Below, in pieces: positions 51,900 to 62,371 of a stretch of 64,000 nt of DNA (its first letter is position 1; each line of letters begins with the position of its first letter). The translations under genes and the position numbers were made by a program. The notes beneath the pieces are model-generated. The model was not told the origin of the DNA. It worked only from the letters and a program-made list of their open reading frames with translations, and made no database searches. This DNA is from Diphasiastrum complanatum (taxonomy: Eukaryota; Streptophyta; Lycopodiopsida; Lycopodiales; Lycopodiaceae), in the NCBI GenBank assembly GCA_029204225.1, contig CM055097.1:44668942-44732941 (forward strand). Reading direction: 5' to 3'.

Positions 51900-54800
51900 T
51901 TATCTATGAAGATTTGAGCATTGATCTTGATATAACTCCAAGATTAGATCTATGCTTGATGAAAGCACTTTTGCTCAAAGGCTTGGTGAGTAGATCGGCA
52001 ATACAAGAGGACGAGTTGACATGCTCCAAATAGATTTCTCCTCCAATAAGCTTTTCTCTCAAAAATGGTGTGCCACTTCTATGTGCTTGCTTCTTGCATG
52101 AAATATGAGATTATTGGCAAGAGCTTGGGCCGAGATGTTATCACACTTGATCATTGGTAGATCATCCTCCTTGATGCACTTTAGCTCCATTAATAACCTC
52201 TTGATCCAAAGCACTTCTTTGGTAGTTGTAGTGAGTGCTTTGTACTCGGCCTCACATGAAGAGAGAGAGATATAGTATCTTGCTTTTTGGAAAGCCAAGA
52301 TATTAGATTGCCTCCAAGAAAGATAGTGTATGCACTAATAGACTTTCGATCCATCTTGTCACTTGCAAAGTCCGAATCCGAGTAGCCAATAATGGATAGA
52401 CCTTCACTTTTATAGAGTAGACCATAATCACAAGATGAAGATACATATCTTAGAATCCTCTTGGCCATCTTCCAATGATGGATCTTAGGATCTTGCATAA
52501 ATTGACTCAATTTGTGCACACAAAAACTTAGATCGGGCCTAGTAATAGTAAGCCAAATCAAGGAGCCTACAAGACTCCTAAAAAGTGTGATGTCCTCAAA
52601 GGATCTTTCATCACCTTTATTAGGATCTTTTACAATTTGCTCCATTGGAGTATCTATGCTCTTAGAATTTTCCATATGGAATTTTTTTAACATTGAGTGA
52701 GCATATCTAGATTGGCATATAAAGACATGATTTTCATAAAAATCAATTTCTAGGCCTAGGATGTAATGCATCTCTCCTAGATCTTGCATTTTAAACTCAC
52801 ATCCAAGTGCTAGCTTGGTTTCATCAACTTGCTTGATACAACTTCTACAAAGAATAATGTCATCAACATAAATTAGAAGAATGACAATATCGCTATCAAC
52901 AAACTTTAGATACATGGAAGGATCATAGTCACTAAGAGTAAATCCTAGTGAGATAAGAAAAGAATTAAGTCTTGAATACCATGATCTTGGTGCTTGCTTG
53001 AGTCCATAAAGACTTTTGAAGAGCAAGCACACTTTGGACTCATCCTTGATGAATCCTTGAGGTTGTTCCATATAGATCTCCTCCTCAATATAACCATTTA
53101 GAAAAACATTGGATGCATCTAATTGGAACACCTTCCACTTGAAAAAACAAGCAAGAGAAATAGGAATTCTTATTGCCACCATCTTTGCAACGGGTGCAAA
53201 GGTCTCCTCATAATCAAGACCATGGATTTGAGCAAATCCTTTGGAACATAATCTTGAGGTATGTGTTTTGTCTTTGAATGGAAGACAAGATCCTGGGACA
53301 AATAGATGGCACTCTTAGAGTCCATCAACATTGTGTTTGCCTAAATCAACCCTAGAGCATCACCAGAATTGATGGTCGTGGCAGCGACAGCAGCAGGAGG
53401 ACTTGATAGTACTGTTCTTGGTTGGCGTGGAATTGGACACTAGAAGAGAAGTAGGAGTGGTATCAATAGAAAAAATGGGGATGGAGACAGAAACAGATGT
53501 GCTTGTTGGATGGAGGATCCACAAGCTCCCAAGTATTGTTGGTGATCAATGCATCATACTCTTGCTTCATGGCATCATACCACTCCTTGGTATTGAGTGC
53601 CTCTTGTACATTCTTTGGCTCTTCATGAGAGACATAAAAAACATAATTAGTGGAATCAAGATCCACTTGTTTGCCTTTGTCAACATATGAGAGCCTCTTA
53701 GGCTCGGATCTATCTCTCATGGATCTTCTTGGTGAAAAAATCCGAGGAGAGTCTTCTTTAAATCTCGACCCCATCACATCATGATTGTCTTCAAAATCAA
53801 TAATTGATGATGCATCCATAGATTTCTTGATCTCGGCTGTTGATCTTCATGAAAGACAACATATCTACTTTCAAAAACTTGAGAAGTAGAGAGTATAAAG
53901 ACTCTATAGGCCTTCTTGGTGGATGAGTATCCAACCATGATCCCTTTGCATGCACTAGGATCTTCCTTCTTCCTTGTTTCCAAGGGAATATGGACAAAGC
54001 ATAAGCATCCAAAAACTCTAAGGTGTTCAACCTTAGGCTTCTTCAAAAAAAAGATTTCATATGGTGACTTTCCTCCAAGAGCTATATGTGGGAGCCTATT
54101 GCAAAGATAATTTGCACAATTAATGGCTTCTCCCCAAAAATCTTTGGGCAAAGATGCCTCAATTCTCATAGATTTTGCACATGCACATAGAGATCTATTC
54201 TTTCTCTCGGCCACTCCATTTTGAGATGGAGAGTAGGCCCAAGAGAACTCTCTTTTAATGCCTACAAGCTCACAAAAATCTTGAAATTTATTGGAGAATA
54301 TTCACCACCTCCATCACTTCTAACAGCTTTAATCTTGAATGAGAATTGCTTCTCTACATAAGCTTTGAGAATAATGAAATGATCAAACACCATAGATTTA
54401 GAAGCAAGAAGATATATCCAAGTGAATCTTGTGTAATCATCAATGAAAGTAACAAAACAAGTGGCTCCTCCCTTGCTTGTAGTTGATGAGAAATGAACAT
54501 CCGAGTGGATTAACTCCAAAGGATGCTTGCTTTTGATAGAAGATCTTGTAAATGGCTTTTTGTGAGATTTAGCAATAGCACAAGCCTCACAAGGCTTGAT
54601 CTTCTTGGAGAGTGACTTTGGCAAGCCAATAGCTTTGGCTTCTTTGATCATAGAGAGCATGGATTTGTAGTTGGGATGTCCCAACCTCCTATGCCATAAT
54701 TCCTCCATAGAGAGCTTGTTCACAAGAGCAACATTACAAGCATTCACATACTCATTTGGATCTAGTTTATAGATGCCACCAAATCTAGATCCTAATGCAA

Positions 54801-55190
54801 GTATCTCATCATTCTTCTTGATAGTGCAAGTATCAACATTGAATTTTACATCAAGGCCATTATCAAGCAATTGGCCAACACTAATAAGATTCTTGGTAAG
54901 CTTAGGTACATAAAGAACTTTAGAGGATGCAAGCTTCAAGGGAATGTTCCCTATGCCTTCAATAGGACATTCAAAATCATTTACAGTGTATATTGATTTC
55001 TTGACTCCATCATAAAGTGCAATAGAAGAGAAAGAGTCCTTGGAGCTACACATATGTGAAGAGGCTCCGCTATCAATATACCATAGGCCGTCCTTCTTGA
55101 AAGGAGTAGATGAGAAACTAGAGACCATAAGAGATCCCTCTCCATCACTTGCAATAGTGTTTTGGGACGGTTTCGTCCACTGCACTCCCT
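51900..55190 (-). pseudogene. Ty1/copia gag-pol (protease to RNase H)
   Basis: The most complete copia here. On the minus strand: protease DGLWYIDSGASSHMCSS (55110), GAG-pre-integrase LWHRRLGHPNYKSMLSMIKE, integrase with the HHCC finger and HPLELIHSDVHF, VRSDGGGEYSPINF, RKNRSLCACAKSMRIEASLP. RT: VFQLDASNVFLNGYIEEEIY, KSLYGLKQAPRSWYSRL, LLIYVDDIILC. RNase H: LSSCEAEYKALTTTTKEVLW, then IADLLTKPLSKSAFIKHRSN with a stop near 51907. Breaks: a frame change near 54262, loss of sequence near 53460-53180, and a frame change near 52290. No 5' LTR was identified to the right. Confidence 0.9.
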
Positions 55191-55194
55191 TATT

Positions 55195-55600
55195 GTGTTC
55201 TTAATGCTCATACTCTATTGGAGGTCTTGGGGGACGTTTTATTGGAGAACCAACATGATCTCCCTCAATTCATGCATAAATCTTTTTAGTAAAAAGTTCA
55301 CGAAATCAGAAAGCAAGTGTAATGGAAAAGAGGTAGAGAAAAAAACAAAAGTGTTTGAGGTTTTTGGTATATTGATGATATATCGGCAGATTAGACAAGT
55401 ATTTAATGAAAGCGTGTCCTTTCTTTTGAAGGTACAAACTCAACAATAAAGTATCTAGTCCTAAAAAACAAAAATAAATAGATAAATGAAAATAAATAAA
55501 ATACACAAATGCTTCGTTCAGTTCGCAAAAGTTCAGCTCGATATATAATTATGATTATTGAACTGCGAAAATAAATAATATACACAATCTATGAAACAAT
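55195..55600. other. No gene seen
   Basis: AT-rich sequence between a copia 5' end and a tandem repeat; only short shadow ORFs. Confidence 0.4.
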
Positions 55601-56436
55601 GTATATGATGTTTGGTAGCGAAGACTGTCGCTTTTTTTGTTAAAACAAATGAGCGAAAAATGATATGAGTGAAAAATGTGAAGGTTCATTGTGTCGCACT
55701 TTTTGCTTTTCAAAATGGTAAATCGAACAACGTAACAAATTCCAAAATAGTGTCGCATTTTTCGCAAACTACCATGGAAATTATAAACGTGAAGATGTCA
55801 GATTTTTCGCATATTTTCAATATGATGTCGACATGGAAACATGATGGAAACGAAGGAACGTAACAAAATGATATGCAACATACTAGCGAAATATGTTTTT
55901 TCGCAAATTTCCCAAAAGTAAAGAATGGAACGAAAGTATTGGGTTTTTCGCGAACTATAAATAACAATCTGGATGATATGTGAAATGTCTGGATGAAGTA
56001 TTTTTTTTTCGTTGCAACATATGGGCAAAAAATGCAAAGGTTCAAGTGTTGCAAATTTTGCTTTCCCAAAATGGTGAATTTACTAACATAGCATATCCTA
56101 GAATGGTGTCGCAGTTTTTGAAAGAGAATATAGTAACTTATTCATGAAACGAAGGTCAGGTTTTTTTAGGTATTTCTCATATACTAGAAACCACATGAAA
56201 TGATGGTAAAAATACATATGCACAGCGTCGGCATATTCGCAAAAATGGAGCGGAAAGTATTAATGTAGCGAAGTGGACGCCTTTTTTGCATATGTTTTGA
56301 AGGTGAAGGATTGACCAAAAGTGTCGGTTTTTTTTTAAAAACTGGAAATAACAAATTGGATGAAATGTGATCAGTGTCACAATTTTTGCATAGTTCGCAA
56401 ATTTCACAAAAAACGAACTTGCCATATTCATCAGAA
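55600..56436. repeat. About 359-bp tandem repeat, roughly 2.3 units
   Basis: AAGGTTCATTGTGTCGCACT at about 55681 recurs as AAGGTTCAAGTGTTGCAAAT at about 56037, with the following TTTTGCTTT...AAAATGGT...GTGTCGCA block conserved; a third partial copy (GTCACAATTTTTGCA) ends near 56430. Each unit contains several TTTTTCGC words. It lies directly after the integrase end of the gypsy element on the minus strand, so it may be that element's 3' untranslated repeat. Confidence 0.65.
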
Positions 56437-56437
56437 A

Positions 56438-59060
56438 TTAGTCATAGTAGCGCTTCACTCTTGAGCCATTTACTCGAGTATCAAGTAAATGTCCTTCAAG
56501 ATCGGCTAACTGAAGTGATCCATTGTTAAAAACTTCTATGACTTTGTAAGGTCCCATCCATCTGGTATGTAATTTCCCAGGAAACAACATGTGTCTGTTA
56601 TCATACAGAAGCACGTAGTCCCCTCGTTTCATTTTATTTTTTTAATAGATTGATCGAAAATTTCTTTATTTTTATTCTGAACTTGTTCAGTCTTGATTAA
56701 TGAAAGCCGACGATCCTCCTCCAGTTGCGTCAAAGCTATCATCCGCTCTCGAAGACTATCGTGTTCATCCATTCGCTCTTCATTACTAATGTGAAATGTC
56801 GGAACTTCAAATTCTATTGGTAATATGGGATGCATTCCATACACAAGATAGTATGGAGTCTGCCTAGTTGTGATCTTTTCGGCAGTTCTATATGCCCATA
56901 AGATAGATGGTAACTTCTGATCCGATTATATGTAGTGGTTTGGCAATGTGTAATGGAGAAATATCACAACATAGCCTTGATGGTCTGATTAAGAAATGGG
57001 TTTCCCTGTCACTAACGAGTTCTAAGGGACATCCATAACGTGTGATAATGTTTTGGAATAGAAACTTTGCTACAGTCTTAGCATCGTTTATAACTATGGC
57101 TTCGGCCTCTACCATCCTGGTAGCATAGTCCGTAGCAACAAGAATGTAACGTTGACGAGTTTTACGAGTGATCGGTCTGATAGGCCCTACAAAATCTATC
57201 CCCCACTTCTCAAAAGGTGCTAAGGAAATTATTGGAGTAAGTGGCCAATGTGTCACGAAGCTGGGTTTCCCCATCCTCTGACATGCATCACATTTTTGAA
57301 TGAATAATTTAACATCTCTATAGACGGTAGGCCACCAATACTTATCATTAAAGATCTTTTTTGCAGTATTTTTAAGAGCATAGTGGCCCCCCGAATCTTC
57401 CTCATGTAATGCACTTATTACAGTGGTCATCTCAGTGGCTTCTAAACATCGACGAAGATTATCGTCGGCTTCTAATTTATACAATACTTTATTTATAATC
57501 ATATAAGGTCCTACTTTTGAAAGAAAAACCGTTTTTTGCTGTCTATTAAAATGATCAAGATAAATCCGGTCTTGTAAAAAGTTAATAACGTCCATATAGA
57601 TTGATGTTTTCGATTGAATACGCATTATATGCTCGTCCGGAAATTCATAAAAACTGGGATCAAACTGATTTTTCGTTTGGAGGCGGGATATACAATCAGC
57701 ATTTTGATGATCCTTGCCTCTTCTTGATTCTACTCAACAGACTTTTTAAATAAGCTTGTTAAAGGAGTTACTACTATGGCATAATCCTTAACTATCCTAC
57801 GATAATATCCTACGTGTCCTAGAAATCCTCTAAGCTCTCATAAATTGGTTGGTTCTAATAACTCTAAAATCATTTTTACTTTTCCGATGTTGGCTTGAAT
57901 GTCATCCTTCGAAATTTTATGTCCTAACAAGATGCTTCCCTCATCCCTAAATAACACTTGGCCGGATGCAATTTAAGAGATGTCTCTTGACATCTCCTCA
58001 ATGTCTTCTCTAATGTGTCTAAATGATCTTTAGTTGATGAATAGACACATAAGTCGTCCATGAAAATTTCTAAAAACTTCCGTAAATTTTTTTGAAAAAT
58101 GTTCATCATCATATGTTGGAATGTGGCAGGTGCATTGCAAAGACCAAAGGGCATTCGCATATATGCGTACGTCCCCCAATCAATGGTAAAAGTGGTCTTG
58201 GATCTATCTTCCTCCTTAATGAAAACTTGATTATAACCTGAGAATCTGTCTAAAAAACTATAACGTTCATGACCAGCTACCTGGTCAAGAATAGTATCTG
58301 TATAAGGCAGAGGATGATAATCCTTTGTTTTGACAACATTTACTTTCTTAAAATCTTGGCAAACTCTAATCTTGCCCATCTTCTTCTTAGGTATTATAAC
58401 TATTGGTGACACCCACTCACTACTTAGAACATGATATATAATATCCGCTCTAAGACATCTATCTAATTCGTCTTTAACTAACAAGGAGTACTTTGGATTT
58501 AATCTATATTGGCGCTGCCTAACAGGTATTGTTCGCTGAATAAGATCTATTCTATGTTCTCCCCATTTAACTAGTATTCTTGTTAAATCATCCATCGACC
58601 AAGCAAATACGTTTGGATATTTCTTAAGTAATATATACTCTTCACGTTCCTGGTTTGATTGGTGTTTATATAAATTCAAAATAGTACATTTATTAATTTC
58701 TATTTCTACATAATCTGTCTTATCTACCATACCTTTGGTCAGGCTTGCTCTGGTTCCAGCCAGAATTTCCCTCAACTCGGATGATATCGAAATTTTCTCA
58801 TCCTTTCAATCTCATAGCATTCTATAAAATTGATTCGAAATTCAGTAGGTCCGGCTATCTCCTCACCCCATCTCAAAAGGTGACTCCCTATTGGACTGTC
58901 TGTGAGTGTTTGGAAAAAATATTTGTTTGGTAGACCAATTTATAATAGCATTTGCCTGATATAGCCATGGCCTTCCAAATAATATTGAATATGGTGGTGT
59001 ATCTACTGGGTTTATGACAAAGAAATTCGTAACGAAATTATGATTGTACTTATCAATCAT
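56438..59060 (-). pseudogene. Ty3/gypsy pol (Athila/Tat-like), RNase H deleted
   Basis: On the minus strand: protease end (NFFVINPVDTPPYSILFGRP), RT (HRIDLIQRTIPVRQRQYRLN, CQDFKKVNVVKTKDYHPLPY, LCNAPATFQHMMMNIFQKNL, catalytic EIFMDDLCVYSS), RT C-terminus (LRGFLGHVGYYRRIVKDYA). Then most of RNase H is missing, with only GKDHQNADCISR left. Integrase: GGHYALKNTAKKIFNDKYWW, CDACQRMGKPSFVTHWPLTP, WGIDFVGPIRPITRKTRQRY, and the C-terminal tail MKRGDYVLLYDNRHMLFPGK to SRVKRYYD. F-MDD in place of Y-DD is typical of the non-chromoviral Athila/Tat branch. Frameshifts near 56880 and 56630; no gag seen. Confidence 0.88.
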
Positions 59061-59069
59061 TAAGAGTTA

Positions 59070-59848
59070 TTGATTGCTTAATCCAAAGATCTATCAAGTT
59101 CTAGGTGTTAGATCTTGATCTAGATGCTTTATACTATGATTTAAGCAAGAGCAATGGATCAAATGATTAAAAACTTGGATGAGTGGCCTCACACGTGTGG
59201 AGGATAGTACTTGTACGGCCCGTTTACAGACAGTAAAGTACTCAAGCTTATAAATGCATTTCAATCACAAAAACACAAGACAAATGTGGAAAATGCAAGC
59301 AAGACTAGAAATTGCCAATGTCACGTCAACTTCTCATTGATTTGGTTGATCCCTTTATAGATCAAGTAAATCCACGAGCTGTGTACTATCTAGCAAGCTT
59401 TCACATGTGTGAAGAGTTCCTAGTCATCCATATCCACCAATGGGAGCCATATGTGCTCATTTCACAAAGTTGACTATTCTCTTTGGCTAGAAAACAAAAA
59501 GCTAGTTTTCCACATTTATAGGTATATTTCTTATAGAATAGGATCTAATGGAATCTTCCTATCTTATCATCTAGAAGCTTATCCACATGTGTGAATGGTA
59601 TCTTGACATGTGTGAGTAATAACTCATTCACATGGAAGTCCAATCTATTTACATAAAGTTTGACCAATTTGACCAATTTCAAGATTCTACTCAAAAGTCA
59701 ATTTCTCACTAGTGTAGATCTAGCTAAAATCAATCTAACTTTATAAAAGTGACTTATGTACATTCTTTCACACGTGGGAACAGACTCTACACGTGTGAGA
59801 TCCTATCAAGATCAATTATCTTAAGATCTACAAAGTACATCAAGTTGG
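59070..59848. repeat. LTR-like sequence with CACACGTGTG/CACATGTGTG palindromes
   Basis: Diverged match to 60190-60940: shared TTTCACACG-GGGAACAG followed by an ACACG/ATGTGTG palindrome (59767-59798 and 60876-60910), and TCTAGAAG then ATTCCACATGTGTGA-type blocks. Palindromes at 59190, 59402, 59584, 59606, 59769 and 59790. Probably the LTR of an older element; no gene. Confidence 0.5.
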
Positions 59849-60076
59849 TGTTAGAAACCAATGATAAACTTGTTACTGGTTATGATTTATTGTTGACAGC
59901 TGTTACCAACTGTAAGTAGCTGTAGGCTAGTATATAGTCAACTACTAGTTTTCTCTCTCTATATATTCAGGATTTATTGTACTCTCTTTCAGTTAGTGTA
60001 GTAGTGTGATGGTGTGTTCTTCCTCTTTCTCTTGGTGATTGCTTATTGATTGATAGTGCTCATCAGATTATTGACA
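59849..60076 (+). repeat. 5' LTR of the right-edge copia
   Basis: TG...CA ends; immediately followed by the initiator-Met PBS. It contains a TATATATTCAGG stretch (about 59970) that may be the LTR promoter. Confidence 0.8.
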
Positions 60077-60189
60077 TGGTATCAGAGCCAAATAGTCCAG
60101 CGTGTCTGATCAGTGGATACAGCTTGTCATAGGTGTGCAAAAAGTACAAAAAGGACTAAGAGTGGATCCTAATCTGATCCTCAAGAGGG

Positions 60190-60940
60190 ATTGGTTGTCA
60201 GATTACTTGATCTATCAATCTACTTGAGATTAAGATCAATCTAGATCAATTCTAGACACAAAATCCTAACAAGAACAATCATTAATTGAAGGTAGGTGTA
60301 CTTTCTTGTTTTCCACGTGTGAAACCATGTCTTAGTATGGACTCCAACCTGAAAATCCAGTACACATTGATAGAACCTCAAAAAAATCAAAACAAATGTA
60401 GACAAATGGAGAGAATCACTCAAAATTGCTTCCAAAACCAAGATTGGTGTCTCACAATGATTATGGCCAAATGTGGCTCTATATATACAATAAGTGGAAG
60501 CTCGTGGTACTGATCACCTCTCTGATCCCACATGTGTGATGGTGCTTTGTCATATGATGATTCATCATGCAAAATTGACACTTGGACAAAACCTCCTATT
60601 TTGAGCACTTTTGGTCCATTTTCCTTTTATATGGAGATCTAATTGGAAATCTTCTAGAAGTCAAAATTTGCCTAATTCAGCTTATTCCACATGTGTGAGC
60701 TGTCCTCTACACATGGGATATGACACCTAACCAAAGGATGTGGCTCATGCAATCAATAGATTGATGCCATGTGTCATATGTCTAGAAAACTAGTTTTTGG
60801 CCATTTTAGCCACTAGAACTTGAATTAAATCATATGTACAACATATATGATTATGGTACATGACAAGTACACTAGTTTCACACGCGGGAACAGGATCCAC
60901 ACATGTGTGTTTATCTATATACAAGATTTTTGGCCTCTAC
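60190..60940. repeat. LTR-like insertion in the copia leader
   Basis: Related to 59070-59848, with palindromes CCACGTGTG (60313), CACATGTGTG (60529, 60688) and CACACATGTGTG (60898). It would explain why the leader is so long. Boundaries approximate. Confidence 0.45.
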
Positions 60941-61590
60941 CAAGCTTATTTTTGCATTTTTCACAACAGGCTCCGCAATAAAGTGACAAAGTCCTTCACA
61001 GGAGGTGAAAGCTTGGAGAGGCAAAAGTTGAAAGAAATCCTTCCTTGGTGCATTTTACAGGTTTTTGGAGCTCAGAATCATCAGTGGGAAACAAAGACAC
61101 AGTCCCGGAGGCATTAGAAAGGCCAGGGTAGCATCAGACAGATTGAAAATCTGTTGAGTGGGGAGATTTCTACAATATTTTCCAATTTTTTGTGGAAAGT
61201 GCAAGTTTTCAAGAAGTTTCAATCAAAAACTTGCTCAATAAACTTGTGGGAACATTTTGTGCTATCAAAAGTTTAGCAATACTGCTACTGGTAGTTTGGA
61301 ACTGTTTATAATTCATTTGGTGGAGATTTGATCCATTTTTTGCAATTTTTGTGCATTTTTGCTTGAAGTAGCCTTATAACAGAATATCAAAGTTTTTTAA
61401 GCTTCATTTTCAGTAATGATGACTTTTGAATGTGGCTAGACTCAAGTACAAGTCGATTCAGTGTGGATTTCTGCTCAAAATCGCATTTTTTGGTGAAGAT
61501 TTGGCTTAGAAACGATGATTTTTGCTTAGAAATAGGCTTTCTACTCTGACTTAGTCTCTGCACTGCTCACCAGAAGGCTCTAATACGGCT

Positions 61591-61744
61591 CGAAACGCGG
61601 CAAGAGGCCCCGAAACGCCAGTTCCATGACTCAAAATGCCAATTTTATGATCCGAAACGCCGCTACACTAGTCCGAAACGCCAAGGCAGTGACCCGAAAC
61701 GCCTGTCTCCTGTCCCGAAACGCGCGACCAACAGCCCGAAACGT
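61591..61744. repeat. 21-bp minisatellite with CCGAAACGCC core, eight units
   Basis: The core CGAAACG (one unit CAAAATG) starts at 61591, 61611, 61632, 61653, 61674, 61695, 61716 and 61737: spacing 20 once and then 21 each time. Between cores the sequence is nearly unconserved. In one frame it would encode Pro-Lys-Arg every seventh residue, but no ORF of useful length spans it. Confidence 0.85.
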
Positions 61745-62371
61745 CTATATTGCCTCCAAGTCCATGCACTAAATGCCTCTAAAACTTAGTGTATTGGAGG
61801 GTCTTCAAGCCGCTGAAGACTGAACGCTCGCCAGTAGTTGTCTGCCGGTGTCAATGAGAAAAAGTCAGATCAATCTGGACTGTCCATGAATCCCAGATCA
61901 ACGGCTCAGATCAATTGAAGAATCTCCTTTTCAAATTTTATTTCAGATTGAAGGGTCCCACAGGTGCCCCTAGTATTTGGGACTGGCCCATTCTTTCTAA
62001 GGGCTCTGTCCACTGTGGTTTTTTGCATATAAGCAGAAAATAGCGTGATGTTTTGACCTAGCTGGAGAGACTGTTTTTGAGATCTGATTAGACAGGAGCT
62101 ATGTTGGTACAAAGGGCTACGCGCTGATATAAAAATCTCTGAAATCGTGCAAGACGGAGGAAATTTCCAAAAATGGCAGTTTGGCAATAATTGCCATTTT
62201 TCAGGCTTAAGGACAGTTGTGAGCCATTCTAAGGCCAAAATCTTCAATTTGGCATAACTTTCAATCCATAGCTTGGATTGGAAAGTGGTCACAGATGTCA
62301 TTTGTCAATTTTGTAGCAAATTTTTCATTTTTGCAATCATTTTTGCAATCCAGAGTCATCTAGCTACAGTT

